64,000 bases of DNA, taken from NCBI GenBank assembly GCA_023375785.1, contig SZWC01000509.1:268878-332877 (forward strand), given 5' to 3'. Each line of letters opens with the position of its first letter. Positions within the stretch are counted from its first letter, which is position 1. The position numbers and the translations under genes were made by a program. Under the pieces are notes generated by a model. The model did no database searches, was not told where the DNA came from, and saw only the letters and a list, made by a program, of their open reading frames with translations. The DNA comes from Penium margaritaceum. Lineage: Eukaryota > Streptophyta > Zygnematophyceae > Desmidiales > Peniaceae. Below, piece by piece: positions 1-12,005 of this stretch.

Positions 1-216
1 TCCAACACCCCACTTGAACGGGAACCCTCTACATCCTGGTCCAGGGTTGAATTCCACGCTAGGATTGATGCCCACAGGGATGCCTCTTTAGGGTGTTCCA
101 CAAGGATCACTCTAGCCATGATGCAACAAAGCCAGGTCCCTCCGTATGAATCAGCCCAATAGACTCATTCTATTGAGTATTGGAGCACAGACACACAGCA
201 AGATTCCACGCCAGAT

Positions 217-1192
217 ATGCAGAGCCTATCCCGGCACACGGCAGAGGCCTCCACGGGAATGTTGCCAGCGGGACATCAGGCCTATCAAGCACTGTTGGGG
301 GCAATCAGCCAATTGCACGGCCTCGTTGCGCCAACAGCCACCGCCTCTGTTACCTATGCAGCTCTGACAATCATCCCCAACACCAACGCCCCTTCCGGCT
401 CCCGTGCCCCAACTCAGACCCAAATCATCATTGGAGCCAGAAACAGTAGTATGGTTTCCCTTTCTCAGTTCATCTGGACTGATGCAACTTACCTACCACA
501 GATAGGCACCTTCATCGGCACACCAGGAGAGGACCCATGGCAATGGTTCCACCAGATTGCACTACAAGTAGCTATTGGATGCATCCCAGTTGATTGTTTG
601 TACAAAACGGCAGAACTACACCTACAGGGGACCGGAACGGATTGGTACAACGTACGGAAGCCCTTTGCCACCTATGAGGACTTTGTCAATGCCGTCATTA
701 CACGATTCAGACCTCTCACAAAGGAGGAAGCGCTCCCCAAGATTCTAGAAGGATTTAATGAAGCTAGGAGACGACATCCAACGCTATGTGGATAAATTCC
801 TGCTTTGGTCCACCGTCGCCAAGAGTCCAGAGGGAGAGGGCTTGTCATTATGGGTCCTGCTGTACAACCTGACCCGTGTACTCCCTGATGTCATCAGCAC
901 ACATTTGAATCCAAAAACGTACCGTAGTCTGCAAGAGGATGCAGCTGATGCTATAACCAGATTTGAATAGCTCCACACCACAAAGCAACAAACAGTGCCA
1001 GCGGTAGCAGTGGCAGCTAGAAGAGGAGCGACCTGTAGCAACCCTCTACCAGTAAAATCCTGCTATACCTGCAGGAGCTTCGAACATCTCCAGGGACATT
1101 GCCCATGTGTCAAAGGGATCAGGCTCCTCTTGTCCAACTTCCAGGGACAAAACAATGGCGTCAGTATGATGCAAAAAGGAATAGGCAATTGA
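217..1192 (+). pseudogene. gypsy gag (capsid plus zinc knuckle), copy 1
   Basis: Residues from about 217 to 795 hold a Retrotrans_gag-type capsid segment: a GEDPWQWF stretch, an A-L-L-G-T-W spacing (AELHLQGTGTDWYN) and an ...F..AVITRFRP end. A frameshift near 760 moves the capsid end to another frame (758-970, ending ADAITRFE with a stop). A CCHC nucleocapsid knuckle, CYTCRSFEHLQGHC (C-X2-C-X4-H-X4-C), lies at about 1060-1105 in a third frame. Gag would form the particle and bind RNA. The knuckle is intact but the reading frame is broken at least twice, so no full Gag can be made without recoding. Copy 2 (24600-26330) has the same domains in the same order. Confidence 0.8.
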
Positions 1193-1353
1193 TCGCTCAC
1201 CCACGACCATACCAGCAGCCACGGGGAACTCCAATATTGCATGTGGCTACGGAAGTGACGCCATACCCACAAGGACCTCTTCTGCCAAATCCCACTCCAA
1301 ACTCAGCTGTGCCAGGGACCGATGCAGCAAGCGCATAGAATGTCAGATTTGGC

Positions 1354-2700
1354 ATGGTAATGGAAGATGACAAAACAGTAGAGCAGGCACCAATGGAGCA
1401 GGCACCAATGGAGCAGGAACAACAACAAATCAATACCGCACGAGAAACTGGCCTAGTGGGATGGACATTGCATGAGGCAATGCACATCCAACGGGGCCTC
1501 TGCCCACATGAGGAGCAGCCAAATGCCATACTCCAAGAGGCGGTTGCCGCACATTCTGTGCGTCCATGTACCGATTGCGAGGAAGCAGCAGCAGGTCCCG
1601 CACAAGGACAAGCTAAGCAACCGGCTGAGCCTACAACTACGGCAGTCCTTCCAGCACAAACAGTCCCAGCAGCATCATCTACATCACATTGGAAACTCCC
1701 TCCTGTCTCCAATGTTCTTAGCAACCCGGTAGAGTCCCTTCTCCAGTGGTCGGTGGCTACTATCTCCTTTCTTGAGTACCAGGAACTTCATTTGGATATT
1801 ACAGCAGAACTTGACGCCTACTTGCGCAAGGCTGATCATTGCCTTGCCCCTGTGGGGAATCAGCTCCGCTGTGAACAACCAGCATCCGTGGACACGCGGA
1901 ACAGAAGAAAAATTGAGGTTGATCCCATGGCCTGCATCTCCCTCAATGAAATCAATTGGGGATGAATATCTCAAGAATTGGAACCACCACGGTGGGACGA
2001 TACCTAGTATGAGGTGCCATGTTGTACTTTCTGGTTCCAGGGCAAGAGATTCCTCATCATCATTGATATGGGCGCAAAAAACACCACCATAGCCATCCGC
2101 ATCCTTGTCGTAGTAGGCTGGATACAGTGCGTAATTCCCACCCGTAGTATCTTCAACAACGCATCGGGTNGCTTGAATGCGGGAGAACGAGAGGTCCGCA
2201 ACCTCCCAGTGCATATTGAGACGCTACATGAACCTCTAATGTTACAGGTTACTCGTGCACAAATGCAAGACATGCTCATCGGCACAGACTATCTCGTACC
2301 TTGCCATGCCAGCCTCATCTTCAGCCAGGGTGTCATGAAGCTGGTGCCAGCAAAGGGTGAAAAGGAGTATGCCATCATGACGATAGCCTCACAAACTACA
2401 CTTCCTATCATGAATGTAGCAACCATCACCTCCCAGGAGGCGCAACAGGGAGATGACCAACAAAATAATTCTGTTTTCTCTCCATTGATATGCCAAGAAC
2501 CCGAATCCTTCACGGGAAGGGTGCAGTTGCCTTGCACCCGTGCGCGAAGCATGGGGAAGCTTCCGCAAGCAGGGGATAGTGTCCCTGATGAGGCACTGGA
2601 GGCATTCACAGAATGGAACAAGTACATGGTAGAAGTAGAAAGTGACCTATCCAGCGCGGAGGTTGGTACTCGCTCAACCCTCATTTGCTACTGGCAATAG
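1354..2700 (+). pseudogene. gypsy linker domain and first retropepsin-like protease, copy 1
   Basis: The first half (1354-1965) is a Gln/Pro/Ala-rich linker followed by a small domain (FLEYQELHLDITAELDAYL). A frame change near 1965-2010 leads into a retropepsin-like domain. Its active-site region reads IIDMGAKNTTIA, where the family motif is D-T/S-G-A, so the Thr/Ser is replaced by Met. The C-terminal half has MLIGTDYLVPCHASLIF. An ambiguous base at 2170 falls inside the domain. The frame ends in TAG at 2698-2700, where copy 2 has CAG. The domain would process the polyprotein. The same two-domain unit is present again after RNase H at 4600-6270. Confidence 0.7.
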
Positions 2701-2706
2701 GGACAT

Positions 2707-4200
2707 TTGAGCATTGGAAGCAGATACAAAGAAGACATAGAATTGCTCCTTCCAAAACCTCCCACAGAACCAGCTCCGCCATGTCCCTTTGAGCATTTTC
2801 TTCATGAACAGCTGGCGCACAAACAATGCCAACAAGTGCGGCGACTGCTCAGTCAGCACTATGAGGTTTTTGCAGGCGCAAAGTCGGAGATTGGCCCGGT
2901 GGACACGTATCAAGTCATCAACACTGGCGACACCCAGCCCACAAAGCAAAAGGTCCGCCGCAGCCTCCATGATCAGCAGCAGATTGTCTTGGATGGCCTC
3001 AAAGAATTGAAGGAGCAGGATGTGATCATCCCCATGATCAGCCCTTGGAGAGCCAATATCGTTATTGTGGGGAAGACGGATGGTACCAAGTGGTTTTGTG
3101 TAGACTTCCGCAATCTCAACCACGTCACAGAAGAAGATGCCTTCCCAATGATGCTCATTTTGGAAAGTCAGGATTAAGGGTTGCACTTGATTCGCAAAGC
3201 CGCATGTCAAGTCCGCATTCCATCCAATCCGAGAGAACCCCAAATTCATTCCCAAGACCGCATTCGTTACCCCTTAAGGTCTCTATTCCTCCACACGTAT
3301 GTCCTTTGGCCTCGTGACGGCACGTGACGTGTAATGCCTTGTGATGTTTTGGCATGTCATGGATGCCACCCTTCGCCACCTCTCCAATGTCAGCTGCTAC
3401 ATCGAAGGCATCCTGGTAGCCGCGGACTCTTTCAAGGAGCTCCTCTCCTCCCTTGATGAGGCATTCCTAGCCTCCACTGCACCTACCTCAAGCTCAAGGT
3501 CGTAAAGTGAATCATAGGCGCAGAGCAATTGGAATTTCTAATGTTTTTCATGAGTGCAAAAGGCATCACAACGGATCTAGAAAATATTACCGCGCTCAAG
3601 GCATGGAGATAGCCCACCTCCGCAAGACAGGTCAAGATTTTCTTGGGCGTCGTCTCCTTCTCCTGGCATTTTTTCCGTGACCATGCCAAAATCGTTCACC
3701 CACTACAACAGCTGATGCATCAGGACGCGGAATTTGCTTGGACAACCGCGTGTCAAGTAGTCTGGGAGGAGATCAAGATCCACCTGATCACAGCGTTGAT
3801 GTTGGAATTCCCCGACTTCAACTCCCACTTCATCATCACCAAAGGCTGGTTCCGCAATGGACTGGGTGCCATCCTATCTCAAGAAGCAGAGTGAAAGACC
3901 CAGAGGGTCATCACGTACACCTGTAGAACCCTCAATGAGGCAGAGAGTAATTATCCAACAATCAAAGGATAGTGTCTTGCTGTCCTCTGGGCACTAGGGT
4001 ACTTTCACGGTTACATCAAAATGGCAAGCCTTTCACCATCTACACGGGTCATCAAGTACTATAGTGGCTTCTCACAATACAGAACCATGAGGGCATCTTT
4101 GCCAAGGTGGCCCTTCTCCTCCAGGGCTACAATCTATGCATTCAATACCACCGTGCGCTGGCTAACCACCACGTAGATACCTTGAGGCGGCTTCCGCGCA
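2707..4200 (+). pseudogene. gypsy reverse transcriptase-RNase H, copy 1 (deleted and frameshifted)
   Basis: The N-terminal reverse transcriptase is readable from 2707 to 3177 (QDVIIPMISPWRANIVIV, then FCVDFRNLNHVTEEDAFPM). The palm between the LDV motif and MPFG is scrambled around 3180-3340. The site expected to be Y-x-D-D reads YIEG near 3400, so both catalytic aspartates are lost. RNase H continues from 3643 (FFRDHAKIVHPLQQLMHQDAEF) to about 4200, with TGA near 3894 and TAG near 3971. TAG at 3610-3612 aligns with CAA in copy 2. It would have copied the element RNA into DNA and is clearly non-functional. Confidence 0.8.
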
Positions 4201-6290
4201 GAGGGTGGCCTGTATTCAGGTCACATTCTAATGTGGAGGTTACTTCACCTTCCTTAGCCTCTATAGAGGGGATGGAGTGTGCATGGAAAGGGGTTTCCGG
4301 TGGCTTCACGCCTGACGAGGAGCAGTTTGCTGCACATCTTCTCCATGTTGCACTGGATGAGCATGCTTCCGCAACTCCGCTTGATCTGGACACTGACACC
4401 CGTGGATTACCCATGATGCCACACACCTCCATAACCGCAGAACCTACAGGCACAGTCCACATGTGCCGTCCTTCTTGCTATGGCTTCGAATCACTGAGGG
4501 CCCGGGACGTGTGGAAGCATCTAAAGTCTGATCCCGAGGCAGCTGCCACATGGGAAGCCATGGCACCAATCCGCAACCATCCCCATCACCCTTCCTCTGC
4601 CCGTGTTAACTTGCCTCCTTCTGCATCGTCCGCTGCTTACCCCTGCATCTCTTCCCTTTTCAAGGACCCTCTCCTTCCGGTACCCCTGGTTGACTATCTC
4701 CTCCATTCTCGCGCAGCAGACACTATCTCCACAGTGTTCATGGCTACTAACGATGACCTGGTGCATGTGGGCCTTCACCTCACATATGCTACACCATCCT
4801 CTACAAGGGTCCGTCATATACATCTTCGCGTGAGCAATCTGCATGCGGATGTTGCCACGACCCTTTTGTCAGGAAAATGGGAGCAGCGGAGTATGGAGAT
4901 GAGCAAGTGGTGCGGAAGCTGCCACGAAGATGCGGAAGACTGACGGAGGATGACGTCACAGCAGGAACAGAAGTACGCGGGTAGGAGAAGACAGCGCGAG
5001 GAGCGGAAGCGACAAAGCGCTGAGGATGAGTGAACAAGAGTGACACGTTTTGTAGTGAAGAGAAGCTGGGAACCAAGACCCGGACGGAGGACCACCGCGG
5101 TTCGGGCTTCCACAGCGAATGAACACTCTGAGATCGAGCGAGGATCAGACGGCACCTTTGGACCCAATGCACTTTGCGGAACCGATAGATGATTGAGCGG
5201 AGGCGATGATCAAACTGATGAGAGCGATGAGGCGAGGAACGGCAATTGAACGGAGGCAATGATGATGGAAGGAGATTGAGGAGGAATTAACTGAGGCAAA
5301 TAGAGTACAGGAATCCTACTACTATTAGTACTAGTCCTGGAGATTAGGGTACAAGTGTCTACACCCATTAGGGTGGACGGTGCGAGACGAGAAGCCGGAG
5401 CCGCCACTGTGGTGCTGCTGTAGCTTCTGTGTCTGTGCGGTGCGAGGGGGCGGCGCGGCTCCACACCATCTTGTGCTCTTGGGAGTCTCCCCATGTTACG
5501 TGGGGGACGTGCCTCTTCTGCCGATCCTTGGATGGCGCCACGGAGAACGGACCAGCGAGCAGGGCTGTTGTCGGCAGAACTTGCTGGTTGATTCGTGATG
5601 TTGGACGTCCGTTGGCGTTGGACGTGGTGTGCTCGGACGGCTGGATGGTCAGACCAGAGGAGTCTGATTGGTCGTGCCTTTTGAGCCGTTTGGTCAGCGG
5701 GACGCGGGAGGTGAACCGGGGTCCGGCTGGCTTTTCCTTTTCCCATTGGGTGGGCGTCCAGGAGAGAGTTGGGTTACGCCGAGATGAACCTGGTTGAGCC
5801 GTGTGGTTCTTGATAAAGATTGTGACACCTTTGTCACCGCGGTCTTCGCTGTGCACCCAGGCCATTGCGGATACCATCGACACCGTTGCAGAAACCCTTG
5901 GTTGCATGGTGCCATGCATGGATCTGCAGCCGCAAGTTGATGACCATCGTCAACATTGGTGCGAAATACACCACCATTGCCATGCAGCTTGTCCGCGCCC
6001 TTGGTCTCATCCATCTCCTCTGGTCGAGTCCGCTACGCTTCTCTCTTGCATCAGACAGCATTGACGCACCTGGCGGATAGATTGACATGCTGCCCATTTA
6101 GGTTGCTAATATCCATGCCACATGCATGGTCCAGGTCAGTGCGGCGCAGACATATGACATCCTCCTTGCGGTCGACTGCCTTGCACCAAAACAGGCCTGT
6201 GTATTGGTTGGAAAAAGCATTCTCAGTCTCACTTCCACCGACAACGTGCGATCTGTCACCCGCTTGTTTACCAACTTACCACCATTACCG
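4201..6290 (+). pseudogene. post-RNase H module with second retropepsin-like domain, copy 1
   Basis: After the RNase H end the frame 4107-4943 continues with a Pro/His-rich linker and a small domain (LVDYLLHSRAADTISTVF). That domain aligns with the one before the first protease. The solo LTR at 4867-5827 interrupts it. Beyond the insertion, about 5865-6270, a second protease-like domain reads TIVNIGAKYTTIAM and then AQTYDILLAVDCLAPKQA. The catalytic Asp is Asn here. The same arrangement in copy 2 (29380-30430) shows it is a family feature and not a local rearrangement. No zinc-binding HHCC or DDE core of an integrase is present between RNase H and this module. Confidence 0.65.
4867..5827. mobile_element. 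Solo LTR with CCTTT target duplication, inside gypsy copy 1
   Basis: A 961-bp block begins TGTCAGG and ends TGTGACA, giving the TG...CA ends and a short TGTCA/TGACA terminal inversion of an LTR. It is flanked by direct repeats CCTTT at 4862-4866 and 5828-5832. Removing it and one CCTTT approximately restores the coding alignment with gypsy copy 2. The open frames inside (for example 5380-5797) match nothing and are not called as genes. Its family is not otherwise present in the window. Confidence 0.8.
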
Positions 6291-6440
6291 GTTCCGTTCC
6301 CATTGGCAACACTACCACCACTGCTGTCCCCGATGGCGGGACACCAGTATGTTCATCAAGCTATTCCTACGGCCCATGCTACCGGTTGCGGCCGATGTCC
6401 ACACGCCCGAGGACGCAGTCGCGTGGAGACCGCACTCACT

Positions 6441-6450
6441 GGGAGGGGGG
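6441..6450 (+). other. Candidate polypurine tract of gypsy copy 1
   Basis: The ten-purine run GGGAGGGGGG is identical at 30598-30607 in copy 2. In both it is followed by T and then TGC, a plausible 3' LTR start (TG). The copies diverge soon after, and no second LTR is available to confirm it. It may instead be a conserved coding Gly-Arg-Gly stretch. Confidence 0.35.
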
Positions 6451-6538
6451 TTGCCCGCGGTACCCCGCCTTTACCAGGTTTGAACAATCTTGCAGCTGGT
6501 GTCTCTGGTCACATTTGGTCAAGGATTGATACTAACCC

Positions 6539-7280
6539 TGTTGATATAATATGCCCCTATTCCATGGCTGTAGTTTGGACAAGCAGGCAACAGACTAGGC
6601 ATCCACTGCTCTACTGGAGTAATGGTATAAGTCTCATCTTAATAGACAAAATATACACTGCTACTTTGTAGCAAGTTCTGTTGGTCTAAAACAGGATTGG
6701 AAAGCCAGGAACCACTACCTAGTAGAAGTCCTTGTAGCCTAGATGTTCCATAGTCTCTAGAGAAAGAGGTCACTGGGTAAAACCTTGTATTGGAAAATTT
6801 CCTTTGAGACCAAACAGGAAGCAAGAAGCTTCTGAGACACATCTCAGAATATTCCAATGTCCTTCCTCATGGATGGTGCCACTTGGTGGTCAAAGAGTGT
6901 GCTACATAGGCAAGGGACACGATGTAATCGAGATTATTCTTAAAATGGCTCCTTTGAGCCACTATACACCAGGACAAGAGACAAGCTCTTGGATTTATTG
7001 TGGTTCATTGTTGTTCTGATCTTTAGGAATCCTAACAGAGTTTCTACCGAAGGTAAATAATGAGGGAGTATTGGTTGATCTTAGCTCCTCGAGTTAGCTC
7101 CTTGTGTAGAAGTGACCAGGTCCTAAAGACACTATAAAAGGAAGTGATTCCTACAACCCATTTAATGTATGTACATGGTTCAAGAGTAATACATCCTTCT
7201 AGCTGAGATACAAGGAGTAGATAGCTAGTGCCATTGTGTCCGCCTTTTTTCCTAGTCCGTTGCCTCATGCTGGTTGACAA
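6539..7280 (+). repeat. Copia LTR (diverged Copia-II-like), followed by primer-site remnant
   Basis: The block starts TGTTGATATAATATGCCCC and ends CTGGTTGACA. Both match the termini of the Copia-II LTRs at 31485-32172, and the middle aligns loosely. It has a TATA box at 7133-7139. Directly after it comes AAGGATTATGAGCC, a decayed version of the Copia-II primer site, so it is a 5' LTR and not a solo LTR. The internal region is lost except for the leader at 7281-7653. Confidence 0.7.
7133..7139 (+). promoter_or_regulatory. TATA box in the LTR at 6539-7280
   Basis: TATAAAA lies about 145 bp before the LTR end, a normal position for an RNA polymerase II promoter in a copia LTR. Other Copia-II LTRs carry CTATATGTA earlier in the LTR, near 31850. 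Confidence 0.5.
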
Positions 7281-7653
7281 AGGATTATGAGCCAATACTG
7301 ACTAATTGAAATGCAGGCTTTGAAGATTTCTGTTGTGCTCTCTATTTTATAGCCTACTTGAGCCCCATGAGCTCCATCTATTCCATCAGCTCCAACAGCG
7401 ATTAGTGGAATTAAGCAAACAAAGTCAAAGAATAACCTCTGTCCCAGGAAGTATGACTCTTGCATCCTTACCATAGTAAGCTCTCCCTGAAAACGCACGA
7501 TCCTTGGTTCGCTATAATATATTCTTCTTTGATTGTAGGTGATCAACGGCTAAATCAATAAGCAACAGATTTGGACATTCACATCAGCCTTTGTTTGCCC
7601 CAACAAAGAAAAGAAGCCAAATAGTAGAGAATAAGGACAGCAATACCTACGAC
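7281..7653 (+). other. Copia leader remnant, no gene
   Basis: The first part matches the untranslated leader after the Copia-II LTR at 32173 (repeated CCATCAGCTCCA-type stretches). No open frame with a recognisable domain is seen. It ends at the hAT target duplication CCTACGAC (7646-7653). Confidence 0.5.
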
Positions 7654-8318
7654 CCATGAAGACTTCGACATCCGACTTTTGGGGGTCAAGGCGGAGTTGC
7701 CAAGTTGATCAACATTGATTTGGACATCGACTCCACTTGACCCCCAATTTTTTGAATTAGGGTTCAAATGGTGTATAACATGGTGGGCAAGCCTGTGTCC
7801 ACGTTGATGACCAACAGAAAAAGAAGGGGGTCGGGTCGAACCCCGAAAGGCCCACTTTTGGAGCGATCTCGTGAGCATCTCGTACAAGATGCATTTGGGC
7901 TGTTTGTGGCACCGTCACATGTGCTGTCCACGCATAAGGCACACACGATTGGCATGCTGGCTCCTCTCCAAGATAATGCATGCACGTTAACAGCCAACGA
8001 CAATAGGGTTATTATCTGGCACTTCCACAAAGTTAGCCTAGGTGGCATCCACATCACTAGACTAGATGCAATGAACAGCAGTGCATGAGCCGCATAATCT
8101 GGGCCGCAGATTGTGGAGGAATGAATGGATGGTTGTCCCCACCCTCCCCCCGGGCCCTTGTGCCTCGTTTAGTAGGGCAAACGGTTGTCCATTGCCTTGC
8201 TCTTCCTGACGTTGTGAGCTAAGGCCCTCTGGCCGAGGGCCTTAACTTCACCTTGCAGCACCACCATGGAGCTCTAGCCCGTCAGACGTAGGCTTTTGTG
8301 AGGTCCACCAGCACCACC

Positions 8319-11300
8319 ATGGCTGGTGGATCTTGGACGACATCTTCAGCCAGCCAGGGCACCTCCGCTGGCAGGCTCCCTGTCCTCACTGGGGATTTTC
8401 TCGTGCGTGCCCTCAGCAAGTTTTTCAAGCCAGTGCCCACAGACGCAGGCTATCCTAGCTTCTTTTGTGGTGCATGTCGCACCACGTACTCCAGTAGCAG
8501 TGACCGCATGCGTGGTCACTATGGCGCACCCGTGGGAAACGTAAAAAAGTGCAAGTATGCCCCAGCAGCAGCACGTGCGATGCTAGGGTTGCTCCCTCTC
8601 CCGAGTCCAGACAGCTTCAATTCCGCGGACGAGGTGTTGTTCAAGGGGGAGGGCTCGGCATGGGGTACGAGGGACAGCCCAGTCAGCTGGTTGGACCTCC
8701 AGCAGGCGCGGNNNNNNNNNNNNNNNNNNNNNNNNNNNNNNNNNNNNNNNNNNNNNNNNNNNNNNNNNNNNNNNNNNNNNNNNNNNNNNNNNNNNNNNNN
8801 NNNNNNNNNNNNNNNNNNNNNNNNNNNNNNNNNNNNNNNNNNNNNNNNNNNNNNNNNNNNNNNNNNNNNNNNNNNNNNNNNNNNNNNNNNNNNNNNNNNN
8901 NNNNNNNNNNNNNNNNNNNNNNNNNNNNNNNNNNNNNNNNNNNNNNNNNNNNNNNNNNNNNNNNNNNNNNNNNNNNNNNNNNNNNNNNNNNNNNNNNNNN
9001 NNNNNNNNNNNNNNNNNNNNNNNNNNNNNNNNNNNNNNNNNNNNNNNNNNNNNNNNNNNNNNNNNNNNNNNNNNNNNNNNNNNNNNNNNNNNNNNNNNNN
9101 NNNNNNNNNNNNNNNNNNNNNNNNNNNNNNNNNNNNNNNNNNNNNNNNNNNNNNNNNNNNNNNNNNNNNNNNNNNNNNNNNNNNNNNNNNNNNNNNNNNN
9201 NNNNNNNNNNNNNNNNNNNNNNNNNNNNNNNNNNNNNNNGCAGTGACCGCATGCGTGGTCACTATGGCGCACCCGTGGGAAACGTAAAAAAGTGCAAGTA
9301 TGCCCCAGCAGCAGCACGTGCGATGCTAGGGTTGCTCCCTCTCCCGAGTCCAGACAGCTTCAATTCCGCGGACGAGGTGTTGTTCAAGGGGGAGGGCTCG
9401 GCATGGGGTACGAGGGACAGCCCAGTCAGCTGGTTGGACCTCCAGCAGGCGCGGCAACGTGAGCAGGCACGAGCAGCAGTTGGTGCGCAGCAGATGCCTG
9501 GTGAGCAGCAGCAGCAGCAACAACAACACCAGCAGCAGCAGCAGCTGGCCACTTCAAAGTCGTGCAACACCCCTTCTTTCAGCCCTATCTTCACAGCCAC
9601 TCCAGCCTCGGCAGCCTCTCTCAGCCCAGCCAGGCAGAGTTTGATGTCGGAGCATCTCGTAAACGCTGCCAACTCGCATTGCCAGAAAACGATCGTCAAA
9701 ATTATGGCCAAGAACGCTTTACCCATCTCCTTCTGCCGGGACTGTTGCGTGCTGGAGCTTGTGGAGGATTCACAGAAGACAACGGGGGGTTTCAGGTTTC
9801 AAAGCAAGGACAGAGTGAAGGAGGTGATTCTCCCTGCCCTGGACAGGGATCTTGCTGAGATGGAGGCGCCAGTGCGGAGCAGCTGGGACATCTTTGGCGT
9901 CTCCCTCGGGGTGGAAGAGTGGAGCGACATCCAGATCCGCCCCATCTACTCGGCCATGGCCTCCAACGCCAAGGGGGTTGCTCATCTCTTCAGCCTTGAT
10001 GCGAGTGGCCTGGTACGTGATGCTAACCATGTGGCTTGCGTCATTGACCAGGCCATCACTGAGGTGGAACCTGAGAAGGTAATACTGGTGATCACGGACA
10101 ACACAAGCATGAACAAGAAGGCATATGAGGCTCTGCGAGAGAAATATCCTACAATACTTTTCACTCAGTGTGTCTTTCACACTCTTGACCTGTGCCTGAA
10201 GGACTTGGGGAAGACGGAATGGGGACAGGCTGTCATAAGCAAGTGTGAGAAAGTGGTAACGTTTTTCAGGAAAAAGGACCTCCTGAGGTCCTGGCTGAAG
10301 TCAGAGTCCAGGGGCAGGGTGCTCCTACCACCTGCTGCGACACGTTTTGCATCTATCCACAGGGTGCTGACCCGCCTCTTGGACATGAAGGATTTTTTGC
10401 AGGAGCTGGTGGCAAGTGACAAATGGCAGCAGAAGGGAGATGGCAGGGACGCTGGCTGGAAAGCAAAGAAGAAGGAAGTGCACCGCATTATCAGGATGGG
10501 TGTGTTCTGGCTCTAGGTGAAGGCACTGATGAAACTCATGATTCTGTTCGTGCTTGCATTGCTAGGCTGATGCTACCAGTGGTACTGCAGGCAGTGTCTA
10601 CGAGACCCTGCTGGATACAACAAAGGCTGTGCGCAAGCTTGGGCTTGCACGTGGATGCAAGCGTGCATCGTGCAACCCAGCCTGGGTCAAGTTTGCATTG
10701 GAGCGGCTGAGCTGGTGGTCGGATAACCAGATGAACTGTCCTGTTTTTGCTGCTGCACGTCGTGTGCATCTGATGCACTTTGGGCACAAATTTGATGGTG
10801 ACGAGAAGATGGTTGAGGCATGGAACGTGGTGGTTATGGCCCTCGTGCCTGAAAAGGACGTTGAAGCTCTTGAGAGAGAGCTAGAGGGGTTTGAGAACGC
10901 ACGGGTGACATACGACAATGACCCCTCTCGTGCCAAGGATGTAGAGAAGGCAAAGGCAGCAATGCAACAGGTGGTGGCTGGTGACATGCCAGCTTTCCGC
11001 TGGCATGCCAGGTTCATGACAAGTCTCTCTGTTCTCCGTGCATTATCCATGATACTGCTTGCACAACCATGCAGTTCCTCGGACAACGAATGCGTGTTCT
11101 CAAAGCACGAGCTGGTGTAGACAGCACGATGCAACAGGTTGAAGGTGAGCACACTGGAGCTGCTGGTGCGGGTCAACGTCCGCCTCAACAAACTGTATGG
11201 CAAGAAGAAGACACGCACCCTCACTACCAACATCTTGAAAGAAATAGAGGACAAAGAAGCTGAGAGTGGGAGTGAAGAAGATGGAGAGATTGATGATGCA

Positions 11301-12005
11301 CACGATGAAGATGGAGAGGATTGGGTGTGGGATCCCCTCATTGCCGATGCTGGTGATGATGATGAGGTGTGGCTGGAAGAAATTTGTGCTAGTGGCAAGG
11401 GTGCTGAAGCTGGAGCAGGAGCTGGTGTTGGTGTTGGTGGAGAGGACGCATGTGGTGAGGGTGCTGAAGCTGCTGGTGCAAGAGAGGCGGCATCAGAGGA
11501 AGAGGATTCTGACGACGATGTTGAGGAGGAAATGGAGGGGGATGATGATGATAGTGAAGGGGCAGAGGAAGTAGAGGAGGTTGAGGAGGAGGAGGTGACA
11601 GCCGAGAAGGAAGTTGGTAGGATTCTACAGCTTGGTGTGCGGAAGCGGAAGGATGTAGAGGCAGCTTTGGAGTTTGAGCAAGCTGCAGCAACTCCTGGGG
11701 GCGACACTAGAAGTGCAGCAGCTGCTAGTACAGGTGGTGGGACTTCAACCGTGTCAAGTCCATCTACAACAGCAGCAGCAGCATCTGAAGCTCGTCCTGC
11801 TTCTGCCAGGGCCATAGGGCAGCCTGATGCATCTGTCATGGCTGGTTCATCCAAGGCAGCTGCTGCTAGGGCAGCTGCTTTGAAGACATATGCAGCAGCC
11901 AAGGCTGCTGCTGCAAAGGCTGCAGCCGCCAAGGCTAATGATAGCAAGGCTGCTGCTGCCAAGGCTGCTAATGCTAAGGCTGACAAGAAAGCACGCAAGA
12001 CCTGA
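8319..12005 (+). pseudogene. hAT transposase (BED finger, DUF659, C-terminal dimerisation domain, Lys/Ala tail)
   Basis: The start ATG at 8319 sits in ACCACCATGG, a good plant context. A BED-type finger follows (FFCGACRTTYSSSSDRMRGH then C), then a poly-Gln tract near 9500-9545. A DUF659/RNase H-like core follows at about 9720-10510, with SLDASGLVRDA, VILVITDNTS and CVFHTLDLCLKDLG. The first catalytic Asp position reads EEWSD, so Asp may be Glu. The hAT dimerisation segment (FMTSLSVLRALSMIL, then SSSDNECVFSKHEL) ends near 11117. An acidic region and a Lys/Ala-rich tail follow to 12005. Defects are TAG at 10514, a frameshift near 10560 and TAG at 11118-11120. An assembly gap repeats 8497-8711 as 9240-9454; merging the overlap restores the frame. 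About 980 codons in total. Confidence 0.85.
8712..9239. other. Assembly gap of 528 N with duplicated flanks
   Basis: The 215 bases before the gap (8497-8711) are the same as the 215 after it (9240-9454). The simplest reading is two overlapping contigs scaffolded without merging, so the gap probably holds no real sequence. Confidence 0.85.

Larger units (their letters stand above)
1..6538 (+). mobile_element. Ty3/gypsy LTR retrotransposon, copy 1 (left-truncated, decayed)
   Basis: The order is gag, CCHC knuckle, protease, reverse transcriptase and RNase H, followed by a second protease-like module. This order and the Retrotrans_gag-like capsid segment identify a Ty3/gypsy relative. The same architecture recurs at 24061-31040, and the two copies align at protein level throughout. 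The left end lies outside the window and no LTR pair is visible. The right part ends near a polypurine run at 6441-6450, beyond which the two copies diverge; a copia LTR begins at 6539. Many frameshifts and stops, a deletion in the reverse transcriptase and a solo LTR at 4867-5827 show that it is dead. No integrase HHCC or DDE motif is seen in any frame. Confidence 0.85.

Noticed and set aside
5210-6014. Frames of 70-183 codons inside and beside the solo LTR
   Set aside because: They cross the LTR boundaries and match nothing; LTRs are non-coding.
9500-9545. CAG-repeat locus of special meaning
   Set aside because: It is the poly-Gln linker of the hAT transposase, a common feature.
10500-10590. 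A spliced intron in the hAT transposase removing the TAG at 10514
   Set aside because: A GT...AG pair that keeps frame exists, but it would delete the conserved FW..VKALMKLM segment; one stop plus a one-base shift explains it more simply.
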